A stretch of DNA of 64,000 bases from Micromonospora echinospora (GCF_900091495.1 NZ_LT607413.1:3658001-3722000); one strand, 5' to 3'; positions 45,045 through 54,017 are shown, numbered from the stretch's first letter. The notes: generated from the sequence alone by a model not told the origin. Numbers and translations are program-made.

Positions 45045-45127
45045 CCCTGCGCAGCAGCGAGTGATGTCCGTCACCTGTGGACGGTGTCGGCGCTGCGTCG
45101 GGCCCGGCACAGGACGTTGGGGGCGGC

Positions 45128-48100
45128 ATGAGATCCGGTGACACCGGCTCCGCAGTACCGGTCCACGCCGGCGACGGCCTCACCTACCGGTACACCGTGG
45201 CCCGACCGGCGGTGCGGGTCGCCCACGACCGGGCTGCCGCCGCGCTGCTGGCCGCCGTCGAGCTGGTCGACCGCCTCGGACGCGAGCTTCCCGTCCGGGT
45301 CCGGACCGGTGTCGAGACCCTCGACCTGCCGGAGTGGCCGGCGAGCCTGCACCGGCTCCCCGGCGGACCCGCCCGCGCCACCGTCCGGTCGCTGGCCGCC
45401 GTCGGACCACCCGTCGACGGCGACCCCGGAGCGCTGGTGGTGCTTCTCGACAGCGACCCGGGAGCCGACCCGGCCACCGCGCCGGCGCTGCTCCTCGACG
45501 GCACCTTCGGAACCGACCTGGTCACCGTGCCGGTGCTGCTCCGTGCCACGGTCACCGCCGACGGGGTCACCGTCGTGGTCCACTGCGCCCCCGCCGACCC
45601 GTGGTCGGTGAGCGTGCCGGCGGTGGCCGAGATCTTCGCCGAGGTGTTCGCCACGCTGCTGGCCGATCCACGGCTGGAATCCGGTCGGGCTCCGGCGGTC
45701 GGCCCGGTCACCCGGGCACTGGCGTTCGGCCGCCGGGCCGGGCGGGCAGTGGAGGACGCGCCCTTCCGGGCGATCCCCGCCATGATCGAGGAACGTGTCG
45801 ACGCGCATCCGGACCGGCCCGCCGTCGCCTTCCGGGGGCGCCGGCTCAGCTACCGGCAGCTCGACGAACTGGCCAACGGCTTCGCCGCCGGGCTCGCCAC
45901 CCGGGGCGTGACCCGGGGCGACGTGGTGCCCGTCCTCCTCGCCGACGGGCTGGAACTGCCGGTCGCGTACCTGGCGCTGATGAAGCTCGGCGCGGCGTTC
46001 GTCCCCTTCGACCCGGGGTGGCCCGCCGATCGTCTGCGCGCCGCTCTGGCAGTGGTCCGTCCCCGCCTGATGGTCACCGGCCCCATCCCGGACGGTTCCG
46101 CTTCCGGACCGGACGGGCCGCCGACGGTGCCGGTGCGGCTCGACGCCGTCCCGCCCACCGCCACCCGTCCCGGCGTCCCGATCGGACCCGACGACCTGAT
46201 CTACGGGATCTTCACCTCCGGCACCACCGGCACCCCGAAGTGCGCGATGAACCGGCACGACGGGCTCGCCAACCGGTTCCGCTTCATGACCCGCTGGTTC
46301 CACGCCACCGGCGACGAGGTGGTGCTCCAGAACAGTCGGCACACCTTCGACTCCTCGGTGTGGCAGTTGTTCTGGCCGCTCACCACCGGCGGCCGGGTCG
46401 TCGTACCGGTGCAGGGCGGTTTCCTCGACGTCGAGGAAACCGTCCGCACCATCGCCGACGAGCGGGTCACCATGACCGACTTCGTGCCGAGCATCCTCGG
46501 TCTCCTGGTGGCCATGGTGGACCGGGACCCGGACGCCCGCCGGGCCATCGGCACCCTGCGCCACCTGATCGTGGGCGGCGAGGAGATCGACCCGGCGGCG
46601 GTGCACCGGCTCGGCGAACTGGTGCCGGCCATCGCCGTCACCAACGGGTACGGCCCGACCGAGGCGTCCATCGGTATGGTGTTCCACCCGGTGACCCCCG
46701 CCGACGGCGACACCATCCCGATCGGCCGACCGATCGACAACTGCCACGCGGCGGTGGTCGACGCCCACCTGCGTCCCCTGCCGCCCGGCGCGGTCGGCGA
46801 GATCGTCATCGGCGGGGTCTGCCTCGGCGCGGGCTACCTCGGCGCGCCCGCCCGCACCGCCGAGGTGTTCGTGCCCAACCCGCTGCCGGAGATCCCCGGC
46901 CGCCGGCTGTACCGCACCGGGGACCTCGGCCGCCTCGACGCGGACGGACGGCTGCACTTCGTCGGCCGCCGCGACTTCCAGCTGAAGGTCAACGGCGTCC
47001 GGATCGAGGCCGGCGAGATCGAGACCGCGGCGACCCGGTTTCCCGGGATCCACCAGGCCAAGGTCATCGTGGCCCGGGACGGCAGCAGCAGGTCCCTGGC
47101 CCTCTTCGTCGCCGCCGACCGCGAGGTGCCCGAACCACGACTGCGGGAACACCTGCGCCGGCTGCTGCCCCGGACCAGCGTGCCCCGGCACCTGGTCGTC
47201 CTCGACGCCCTGCCGCTGACCCGCAACGGCAAGGTGGACCGGCGGGTGTTGCAGGCCCGCCTCGACGGCCTGCTCGACGAGCGGGCCACCCGGCTGGCCG
47301 GCGGTGACGGCGGGCTGCCGGACCCGGTGCTGGCGGTGTTCCGGGCCGTCCTCGGCCAGCCCGACCTCGACGCCGACACCGACTTCCTGGCCGCCGGGGG
47401 CGACTCGCTCCAGGCCGTCGCGGTGACCACCGCGCTCGCCGGGGAACACGGCGTCCCGCTCGGCGTCCAGGACCTCTTCGAGCACCCCACCCCCGCGCGG
47501 CTGGCCGGTCTGCTTGCCCGACGTCGGCGCGTCCCGGTCGCGCCCGAGGCGGACCTCGTCGCGGCCGACGCCCGTCTCCCCGTCGACCTGCTGGTCCGCG
47601 CCGCCGACCCGCGCCGGGAGATCCGCAGCGTGCTGGTCAGCGGGGCGACCGGGTTCGTCGGCAGCCGCCTGGTGCACGAACTGCTCACCACCACCGACGT
47701 ACGGGTGCACTGCCTGACCCGGGGCGCGGACGACACGGAGGCCACCGCCCGGGTGGTCCGCTCCCTGGCCGACCGGGGCCTGTGGGCGCCGCACCTGGCC
47801 GACCGGCTCGCCGGCTACGCCGCCGACCTGTCCCGCCCCGCCGTCGGGCTGGACGCCCGCACCTGGGACCACCTGGCCCGTGACTGCGACCTGGTGCTGC
47901 ACGTCGGCGCGCTGGTCAACTTCCTCTTCGACTACCGCGCCCACCGGCGGGCCAACGTGCGCGGTACCGCCGAACTGCTCCGGCTGGCCCTCGCGGACCG
48001 GCCGAAACCGCTGCACCACGTCTCCACCCTGGGCGTGCTCGACACCGAGGCGGCCCGGCACCGGCTGCCGCTGCCGGAGACCTTCGACCCGTCCGCCGCC

Positions 48101-48757
48101 ACCCCGCCGACCAGCGGGTACAGCCGGTCCAAGTGGGTTGCCGAGCGGTACCTGACGGCCGCCCGCCGCCGGGGCGCGACGATCACCCTGCTGCGCCTGG
48201 GCGAGGTGATGCCGGCTGCCGACAACGGGACACCGAACCGCCGTGCCCTGACCCACCTGCTGCTCGCCGCCTGCCACCGGCTCGGCATGCGACCCGACGC
48301 GGCGGTCCGCTCCGACTGGACCCCGGTCGACTACGCGGCCCGCCGGATCGTCGCCGCGGTCGCCGACCGGACCACCTGGGGGCGGGCGCTGCACGTGCTG
48401 CACCCGCACAGCGTCGACTTCACCGAGCTGCCCGGCGGCGACGCCGTACCCCGGGTCAGCTGTGCCCGGTTCCTCGCCGCGTTGCGGGACGCGGTGACCG
48501 ACGGCGACCGGGACGCGGCCGCGCTGCTGGCGCTCTTCCCGACCCGGCTGGGCGCGGACGAGGAGCAGCTCCGCGCGGTGTTCGGCGCGCTGCTCACGGA
48601 CAACCCCCGGCTCTTCCGCCGGGACGGGTGCGACCGGCTGGAACGCCGGCACGGCTTCACCGACGCCGACCTCGGCCCGTCGGTCGACGCCTACCGGAGA
48701 TGGCTGACCGGGCAGGGACGGATCGGCGGGGACCGGCCCCCGGCCCCGGCAGCGTGA
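45128..48757 (+). CDS. Single-module NRPS-like enzyme: adenylation, carrier and terminal reductase domains
   Basis: 1209 aa. Residues about 1-215 resemble only the tail of a condensation domain (PWSVSVPAVAEIFAEVFATLL) and lack the HHxxxDG motif. The adenylation domain (about 220-730) has YGIFTSGTTGTPKCAM (A3), NGYGPTEASIG (A5), YRTGDLGRLDADG (A7) and NGKVDRRVL (A10 Lys). A carrier domain follows with FLAAGGDSLQAV (phosphopantetheine Ser). The reductase (about 840-1190) has VLVSGATGFVGSRLVHELL and the SDR-type YSRSK. It should activate one amino or other acid, tether it and release it as an aldehyde or alcohol with NADPH. By eye the pocket reads D-S-W-D-I-G-G-I-G, of no specificity I recognise. 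First gene of the shell-protein cluster; the aldo/keto reductase starts 16 nt later. Confidence 0.92.
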   Translation: MRSGDTGSAVPVHAGDGLTYRYTVARPAVRVAHDRAAAALLAAVELVDRLGRELPVRVRTGVETLDLPEWPASLHRLPGGPARATVRSLAAVGPPVDGDPGALVVLLDSDPGADPATAPALLLDGTFGTDLVTVPVLLRATVTADGVTVVVHCAPADPWSVSVPAVAEIFAEVFATLLADPRLESGRAPAVGPVTRALAFGRRAGRAVEDAPFRAIPAMIEERVDAHPDRPAVAFRGRRLSYRQLDELANGFAAGLATRGVTRGDVVPVLLADGLELPVAYLALMKLGAAFVPFDPGWPADRLRAALAVVRPRLMVTGPIPDGSASGPDGPPTVPVRLDAVPPTATRPGVPIGPDDLIYGIFTSGTTGTPKCAMNRHDGLANRFRFMTRWFHATGDEVVLQNSRHTFDSSVWQLFWPLTTGGRVVVPVQGGFLDVEETVRTIADERVTMTDFVPSILGLLVAMVDRDPDARRAIGTLRHLIVGGEEIDPAAVHRLGELVPAIAVTNGYGPTEASIGMVFHPVTPADGDTIPIGRPIDNCHAAVVDAHLRPLPPGAVGEIVIGGVCLGAGYLGAPARTAEVFVPNPLPEIPGRRLYRTGDLGRLDADGRLHFVGRRDFQLKVNGVRIEAGEIETAATRFPGIHQAKVIVARDGSSRSLALFVAADREVPEPRLREHLRRLLPRTSVPRHLVVLDALPLTRNGKVDRRVLQARLDGLLDERATRLAGGDGGLPDPVLAVFRAVLGQPDLDADTDFLAAGGDSLQAVAVTTALAGEHGVPLGVQDLFEHPTPARLAGLLARRRRVPVAPEADLVAADARLPVDLLVRAADPRREIRSVLVSGATGFVGSRLVHELLTTTDVRVHCLTRGADDTEATARVVRSLADRGLWAPHLADRLAGYAADLSRPAVGLDARTWDHLARDCDLVLHVGALVNFLFDYRAHRRANVRGTAELLRLALADRPKPLHHVSTLGVLDTEAARHRLPLPETFDPSAATPPTSGYSRSKWVAERYLTAARRRGATITLLRLGEVMPAADNGTPNRRALTHLLLAACHRLGMRPDAAVRSDWTPVDYAARRIVAAVADRTTWGRALHVLHPHSVDFTELPGGDAVPRVSCARFLAALRDAVTDGDRDAAALLALFPTRLGADEEQLRAVFGALLTDNPRLFRRDGCDRLERRHGFTDADLGPSVDAYRRWLTGQGRIGGDRPPAPAA

Positions 48758-48773
48758 CGAAAGGAACATGCGC

Positions 48774-49757
48774 ATGCGTTATCGCAGGTTGGGCCGCCTC
48801 GGCTGGGAGATCAGCGAGGTCGGGTACGGCATGTGGGGCATCGGAGGCGGTCCCGGCGGGTTCACCGGCTGGGACTACGACGTCGCCCCCCGCTGCCTCG
48901 ACGAGGCGGTGGAGCGGGGGTGCAACTTCTTCGACACCGCCTGGGTGTACGGCCGGGGGGTCAGCGAACGCCTCCTCGGTGACCTGCTCCGCCGGCACCC
49001 GGACCGGCGACTGTACGTAGCCACCAAGATCCCGCCGAAGAACCGGGAGTGGCCGCCCGGCCCGCAGGACACCCTCGACGACGTCTTCCCGGCCGACCAC
49101 ATCCGCGAGTACACCCGGTACAGCCTGGACAATCTGGGCGTGGAGCGGATCGACCTGATGCAGTTCCACGTCTGGGAGGACCGCTGGGCCGACGACGGAC
49201 GCTGGCAGGAGACGATCGCCGACCTCAAGCGGGACGGGCTGATCGACGGGGTGGGCATCAGCGTCAACCGCTGGGAGCCCACGAACTGCCTGGCCGCGCT
49301 GGACACCGGCCTGATCGACGTCGTCCAGGTCATCTACAACATCTTCGACCAGGCCCCCGAGGACGAGCTGTTCCACCGGGCCCTGCGCGACGACATCGGC
49401 ATCATCGCCCGCGTCCCGTTCGACGAGGGCACGCTGACCGGCACCCTCACCGCGGAGAGCACCTGGCCGCCGGAGGACTGGCGCAGCACCTACTTCGGAC
49501 CGGAGAACCTGCTGCCCAGCGTGGCCCGCGCGGAGAAGCTCGCCGCCGACCTGCCGCCCGGGACCACCATGCCGGAGCTGGCGCTGCGCTTCGTCCTGCA
49601 CCACCCGGCGGTGAGCACCGTGATCCCCGGCATGCGCCGACCCGAGCACGTCCGCGCCAACCTGGCGGTCAGCGACGGCCAGCCGCTCGACCCGGAACTG
49701 CTGGGCCGCCTCCGCGCCCACCGCTGGGACCGCCAACCGACCTGGTGGTCGCAGTGA
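48774..49757 (+). CDS. Aldo/keto reductase
   Basis: 327 aa TIM-barrel oxidoreductase. The pattern is RLGRLGWEISEVGYGMWGIGG, the active-site Asp/Tyr region FFDTAWVYGRGVSERLLGDLL, Lys in YVATKIPP, His in LMQFHVWED and the cofactor loop STVIPGMRRPEHVRANL. It reduces carbonyls with NADPH. Following the NRPS-like gene by 16 nt, it is well placed to act on the aldehyde released by the reductase domain, or on a later carbonyl. ATG 48774 is chosen over 48768 because gaaagg is at 9-nt spacing. Confidence 0.92.
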   Translation: MRYRRLGRLGWEISEVGYGMWGIGGGPGGFTGWDYDVAPRCLDEAVERGCNFFDTAWVYGRGVSERLLGDLLRRHPDRRLYVATKIPPKNREWPPGPQDTLDDVFPADHIREYTRYSLDNLGVERIDLMQFHVWEDRWADDGRWQETIADLKRDGLIDGVGISVNRWEPTNCLAALDTGLIDVVQVIYNIFDQAPEDELFHRALRDDIGIIARVPFDEGTLTGTLTAESTWPPEDWRSTYFGPENLLPSVARAEKLAADLPPGTTMPELALRFVLHHPAVSTVIPGMRRPEHVRANLAVSDGQPLDPELLGRLRAHRWDRQPTWWSQ

Positions 49758-49968
49758 ACCCGGCGGCAGCGTGGCGGACGGGAGGCTGCTCGCCGCCGCC
49801 CGGCGTGATCGTCCGTACCGGACCACGCCGCCCGGCCGCGCCCACGCCCCCCACCCGCCCCGCGCGGCCCGCCCCGGCGGAAGCGGCCGGCCACTCCGCC
49901 GCGCCGGAACCGCCACGCCCCGGTGCCCCGGCGGAGGCGGTGCGGCCCGGGAGGCCGACGGAGACGCC

Positions 49969-50706
49969 ATGGCGCTGATCGCCATGTGGGCGCACCCCCG
50001 GGCGATCTCCACCGCGTTCCTGCGGATGATGATCGCCCGGGGGGACGTCACGGTGGTCCACGAACCCCTGGTGACCCTGGTGGACACCGGCCGGGTCGAA
50101 CTGCCCGCCGCCGACGGCGGCACCGTCACCGCCACCAGCCCGGCCGAGGTCACCGCGCACCTGCTCGACCTGGGTCGGGACCGTCCGGTCTTCGTCAAGG
50201 ACACGTTGGAGTACCGGTACGGGCACCTCTTCGAGGCCCCGGAGCGGATCGCCGACGTCACGCACACCTTCCTGGTCCGCCACCCGGCCCGCACGATCAG
50301 CTCGCACCACGCGATCAAACCGACCGTGGCCTGCCACGAGATCGGCTACGAGCACCAGTGGGACCTGTTCGAGCTGGTCCGGGCGACCGCGCACCGCCCC
50401 CCGGTGGTGCTCTCCGCCGAGGCGCTGCTGCGCGACCCGGACCGGGTGGTGGCGGCCTGGTGCGCGGCGGTCGACCTGCCGTACCGGCCGGAGGCGCTGA
50501 CCTGGGACCCGGGGGACCGGGCGGAGTGGGCCCGGACCCGCATCTGGCACCTGGACGTCGAGCGGACCTCCGGTTTCCGTCCGGTGGCGAAGGACTTCAC
50601 GGTGACCGTGGAGAACGACGCCACCCTGCGCGCCTACTACGACCACCACCTCCCCTTCTACCAGCGCCTCGTCCAGCACGCCATCCCGCTTGAGGAGCCG
50701 TCATGA
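49969..50706 (+). CDS. Sulfotransferase-like protein
   Basis: 245 aa. The N-terminus ALIAMWAHPRAISTAFLRMM is a PAPS-binding 5'-loop of the kind in bacterial sulfotransferases; FVKDTLEY and TFLVRHPARTISSHHAI (the 3'-phosphate loop RHPxxxxxS) follow. PAPS-dependent transfer to a hydroxyl or amine is likely, for example an alcohol made by the upstream enzymes (inference). A gap of 211 bases of Pro/Ala/Arg-coding-like but noncoding DNA separates it from the reductase. It overlaps the shell-protein start (ATGA), the tightest coupling in the cluster, which makes it the best cargo candidate. Confidence 0.85.
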   Translation: MALIAMWAHPRAISTAFLRMMIARGDVTVVHEPLVTLVDTGRVELPAADGGTVTATSPAEVTAHLLDLGRDRPVFVKDTLEYRYGHLFEAPERIADVTHTFLVRHPARTISSHHAIKPTVACHEIGYEHQWDLFELVRATAHRPPVVLSAEALLRDPDRVVAAWCAAVDLPYRPEALTWDPGDRAEWARTRIWHLDVERTSGFRPVAKDFTVTVENDATLRAYYDHHLPFYQRLVQHAIPLEEPS

Positions 50707-51548
50707 CCAGCGCCAGCGCGCCGCCCGTCACCCGATCCCCCGGGGAGGAGTTCGCCGCGGCGTACGCGGCCGACCCGGCCGGAGCCGAGGTCCGGTTCGA
50801 CTTCACCATCACCGACGCCTTCCAGCCCACCAAGGAACGGCCCCGGGTGACCGTCCGCAACCTGTTCCGGAAGCGGTCGGTCGGCATGGACCCGGTCCGG
50901 TTCTGGTGCGAGGGCCGGCCGGACGCCACCGAGGCCGCGGCGGTGCGGGAGTCGGACCTGCGCCGGGAGGCCGCCTTCCGGTTCGGCATGGCCGAGGCCG
51001 GGGTGCACCCGATCCGCGCCTGGGTGCAGATCCCCGAGGAACTGGCGAAGGACCCGGAGGGGCTGGCCGTCTTCGTCGACTACCGGCTGCTGGTCCGGCT
51101 CGCCACCGCCGAGAACCAGGCGCTCACCATCGGCGAGCACGGGCTGCTGCGCCACCCGGAGATCGCGAAGCTGCCGTACCGGCACGACTGGCTCACCGGA
51201 CTGCTGGCCGCCTGCGACGAGATCGAGCAGACCGGGGCCACCCCGCACGCGATGATCGTCAACCCCCGCGACTACTACACCCACCTGCTCGGCCGGAACG
51301 GGCTGCTGGAGGACCTGGCCCGCAACGGCGTGCAGATCTCCCGTACCCGGATGGTGGCACCGGGGGAGGCGGTGGTGGGGGACTTCGCGATGGCCGCGCG
51401 ACTGCTCGACGCCGGACGTTCGGCGATCCGGATCGCCGTACCGCCGCCCGGTACCTTCGCCACCGACGGCCCGGCGGTCTGCGCGGAGATCCACGAGGGA
51501 CTCGCCATCCACCTGCCGACCCACTTCTTCCACGTCGTCCCGGCCTAG
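50703..51548 (+). CDS. HK97-fold encapsulin-like shell protein (family 3, natural-product type)
   Basis: 281 aa. The C-terminal 170 residues read like an HK97 capsid protein. A long spine-type helix, GLAVFVDYRLLVRLATAENQ, and LTIGEHGLLRHPEI are followed by HAMIVNPRDYYTHLL (compare GIVLNPRDWHNI in HK97 gp5), then VQISRTRMVAPGEAVVGDFAMAARLLDAGRSAIRIAV and a last strand/helix EIHEGLAIHLPTHFFHVVPA. There is no protease, portal, terminase or tail gene nearby, so this is not a prophage. Natural-product encapsulins (family 3 in the classification of virus-derived nanocompartments) sit in biosynthetic clusters like this one. It probably assembles into a cage enclosing one or more cluster enzymes. It overlaps the sulfotransferase gene and is 12 nt from the exporter. 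Confidence 0.82.
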   Translation: MTSASAPPVTRSPGEEFAAAYAADPAGAEVRFDFTITDAFQPTKERPRVTVRNLFRKRSVGMDPVRFWCEGRPDATEAAAVRESDLRREAAFRFGMAEAGVHPIRAWVQIPEELAKDPEGLAVFVDYRLLVRLATAENQALTIGEHGLLRHPEIAKLPYRHDWLTGLLAACDEIEQTGATPHAMIVNPRDYYTHLLGRNGLLEDLARNGVQISRTRMVAPGEAVVGDFAMAARLLDAGRSAIRIAVPPPGTFATDGPAVCAEIHEGLAIHLPTHFFHVVPA

Positions 51549-51560
51549 GAGAGACCGCTG

Positions 51561-52727
51561 ATGACCGCGACCGCGCCCGGCGGCACCCTCACGTTCTACC
51601 GCCCGTACCTGCCGCTCTTCGGGGCGATCCTGCTCTGCCTGCTCGGGGTGGGGGCGTCCCTGGCCGTGCTGCCGTTCCTGGTCCTCGACGAGCTGGACGG
51701 CAACCGCGTCGAGGTGGGCGTGGTGATCGCGGCGATCGCGGTCGCCGCCGTCGTCGCCCGGCCGATCGCCGGTCGGATCGGCGACCGGTACGGCTACCGG
51801 ACGGTGATGCTCGCCGGGGCCGCCCTCTGCGGCCTGGCCAGCCTCGGCTACCTGGTCGCCGGGAGCATCCCGCTGCTGGTCGCGGTCCGGATCGTGCACG
51901 GCGTCGGCGAGGGCGCGGTCTACACCGCCGGGGCGGCCTGGCTGGTGGCGCTCGCGCCGACCGAACGGCGGGGCCGGATCGTCGGGCTGTACGGCATCCA
52001 CATGTGGGCCGGGATCACCCTCGGGGCGTTGCTCGGCACGGTGCTGCTGCGTACCGCCGGGGGATACCCGGCGGTCTGGGTGTTCGCCGCCCTGACGTCG
52101 GCGGTCGGGCTGGCGCTGGTCGCCGGCCGGCCCCGGCCGGTCCAGAAGTCGGCCGCCGGACCGGCCGGGTTCCTGCCCCGCAGCGCGGTCGCGCCCGGCG
52201 TCGCGCTCTCCCTCGCCGGTCTCGGGTACGCCGGCCTCGCCGCCTTCGCCGCGCTGCACCTGGCCGACCGGGGCGTGGAGAACGGCATCGCCGCGTTCAA
52301 CGCCTTCGGCGTCACCTACGTCGGGGTGCGCCTCTTCGCCGGTGGGCTGCCGGACCGGCTGGGGGCGGGCCGGGTGGCGCTCTGGTCGGCCCTGGTGGAG
52401 GCGGTCGGCCTGCTGCTGGTGGCGGTCGCGGAGAACCTGTGGGTGGCGATCCTCGGCGGCCTGGTCATCGGGGCGGGGCTCTCGCTGCTCTTCCCGGCGC
52501 TGGCCCTGCTGGTGATCAATCGGACTGACCCGGCGCACCAGGGCGCGGCCCTGGGGGCGTTCACCTCGTTCTGGGACATCGGCCTGGTGGCCGGTGGACC
52601 CCTCGCCGGCCTGGTCGCCAGCGCCGCCGGCTACCCGGCGGTCTTCTGGGTCACCCTGGCAGCCGCGCTCCTCTCCGCCGCCATCTCCGCCTCCCCGCTG
52701 AGCGCCCCCACCCCCAGATCCCCCTGA
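51561..52727 (+). CDS. MFS exporter of the cluster
   Basis: 388 aa with 12 predicted membrane helices. The segment IAGRIGDRYGYRTVMLAG after helix 2 is the MFS loop motif, and RIVHGVGEGAVYTAGAAWLVALAPTERRGRIVGLYG is typical of drug-efflux (DHA1) transporters. It is the last plus-strand gene of the cluster, 12 nt after the shell gene with ggagag before the ATG. Export of the cluster product or self-protection is a reasonable inference. Confidence 0.92.
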   Translation: MTATAPGGTLTFYRPYLPLFGAILLCLLGVGASLAVLPFLVLDELDGNRVEVGVVIAAIAVAAVVARPIAGRIGDRYGYRTVMLAGAALCGLASLGYLVAGSIPLLVAVRIVHGVGEGAVYTAGAAWLVALAPTERRGRIVGLYGIHMWAGITLGALLGTVLLRTAGGYPAVWVFAALTSAVGLALVAGRPRPVQKSAAGPAGFLPRSAVAPGVALSLAGLGYAGLAAFAALHLADRGVENGIAAFNAFGVTYVGVRLFAGGLPDRLGAGRVALWSALVEAVGLLLVAVAENLWVAILGGLVIGAGLSLLFPALALLVINRTDPAHQGAALGAFTSFWDIGLVAGGPLAGLVASAAGYPAVFWVTLAAALLSAAISASPLSAPTPRSP

Positions 52728-52778
52728 CCCGCGCCGCCCCGGTGACCGGCACGTCGATCTCCGATGTCGCCGTCGACC

Positions 52779-53891
52779 TCACGGCCGACCGGCGGTGAAG
52801 CGGGCCGGGGAGTAGGGGGTGGGGTCGACGGGGGGCGGCCCGGCGGTGACCAGGGCGGCGAGCAGGGCCCCGGCGGCCGGGGCGGTCTGCACGCCGTAGC
52901 CACTGAGCCCGGCGAGCCAGAAGAAGCCGGGCGCGTCCGCCGCCGGCCCGATCACCGGCACGTCGTCCGGGGCGGCGGTACGCAGTCCCGCCCAGGCGTG
53001 CCGGATCCGTCGGACGGTCAACGTGGTCGCCTCCTCCACCCGGGCCGCCCCGAGCGCCACGTCCAGGTCGTCCGGACGGACGTCACCCGGCGGCACCGGC
53101 GTGGCGTCCACCGGGGACACCAGCACGTGGCCCGACTCCGGCTTCAGGTAGAAGGTCCCCGCCACGTCGGCGACCATCGGCCAGCCGGTGACGTCCAGGT
53201 CGGCCGGTGCGTCCACCAGGAACGCGGTACGTCGCAGCGGGGTCAACCCCACCGGGCGTACGCCGGCGGCCACGGCGACCTCGTCGGCCCACGCCCCGGC
53301 GGCGTTCACCACCGTACGGACGGTGACGTCCCCGGCGTCCGTGGTGACCCGCCAGCGTCTCCGCTCCCGGCGGAGCGACCGGACCCGGGTGAGCCGGCTG
53401 AGCGTGCCCCCGGCCGCGCGGACGCCCCGCAGGTAGCCCTGGTGCAGCGCGTCCACGTCGACGTCCCGGGCGGCGGGCTTCAGCATCGCCCGGTGGAACC
53501 GTTCCCGCCGCACGATCGGGCAGATGCCCGCGACCTCGGCGAGATCGATCTCCCGGGCCGGCGGGTCGACCTCCGCCCCGTCGCGCAACTGCGCGTCGAA
53601 CAGGTCCTCGTCGCCGGGCGGGCAGAGGATCAGCGAGCCCCGTGGGGTGAGCAGCGGGTGGGCGGCGAACCCCGGGGGTGGGTCGGTCAGCGGGTCGCGG
53701 CTGGCCCGGGTCAGGGCGCGGACCGCCGGGCCACCGTAGTACTCGGAGAACAGGGCGGCGGAGCGGCCGGTGGAGTGGTGGCCGGGCACCTGCTCCATCT
53801 CGGCCAGCAGCACGCGGCCGTACCGGGCGAGGTGGTAGCCGGCGGTGGCGCCCGCGATGCCACCGCCGATGACCATATAGTCAATCGTCAC
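52779..53891 (-). CDS. FAD-dependent amine/amino-acid oxidoreductase (DAO family)
   Basis: 370 aa. The N-terminal dinucleotide-binding motif is DYMVIGGGIAGATAGYHLARYG, followed by GHHSTGRSAALFSEYYGG, as in glycine oxidase and related DAO enzymes. C-terminal HAWAGLRTAAPDDVPVIGPA and FFWLAGLSGYGVQTAPAAG complete the FAD site. It oxidises an amine or amino acid, substrate unknown. It converges on the exporter gene and may serve the cluster, for example in precursor supply, but its separate strand leaves that open. The GTG start at 53891 has no clear ribosome-binding site; ATG 53876 is an alternative. Confidence 0.88.
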   Translation of the reverse strand: MTIDYMVIGGGIAGATAGYHLARYGRVLLAEMEQVPGHHSTGRSAALFSEYYGGPAVRALTRASRDPLTDPPPGFAAHPLLTPRGSLILCPPGDEDLFDAQLRDGAEVDPPAREIDLAEVAGICPIVRRERFHRAMLKPAARDVDVDALHQGYLRGVRAAGGTLSRLTRVRSLRRERRRWRVTTDAGDVTVRTVVNAAGAWADEVAVAAGVRPVGLTPLRRTAFLVDAPADLDVTGWPMVADVAGTFYLKPESGHVLVSPVDATPVPPGDVRPDDLDVALGAARVEEATTLTVRRIRHAWAGLRTAAPDDVPVIGPAADAPGFFWLAGLSGYGVQTAPAAGALLAALVTAGPPPVDPTPYSPARFTAGRP

Positions 53892-53950
53892 TGAATTGGA
53901 CGGTAGTCGGGTCCGTGGCCACGGGCAACGCCTCCTCCGTGGGTGGCTGC

Positions 53951-53982
53951 CGTGGCCACCCGGGGAGGACCGGGTGGCCACG
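53951..53982 (-). terminator. Terminator after the divergent subtilase paralogue
   Basis: cgtggccacccgg and ccgggtggccacg form a perfect 13-bp stem with a 6-nt loop, just beyond the stop of the minus-strand subtilase gene. Confidence 0.82.
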
Positions 53983-54017
53983 GACACGCCGTGTGGATCG
54001 GGGATCGGACGGGTGGG

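Noticed and set aside
45071..48775. Minus-strand frame of 1234 codons opposite the NRPS-like gene
   Set aside because: Artefact of GC-rich third positions; the product has no recognisable domain, whereas the plus strand encodes A, T and R domains.
49771..49968. N-terminal extension of the sulfotransferase or a separate small gene
   Set aside because: Pro/Ala/Arg-rich translation without family similarity; the PAPS loop begins right after ATG 49969, which has its own ggagg-type site.
50703..51548. Prophage remnant
   Set aside because: The capsid-like gene has no terminase, portal, protease, tail or integrase neighbours and is coupled to metabolic genes.
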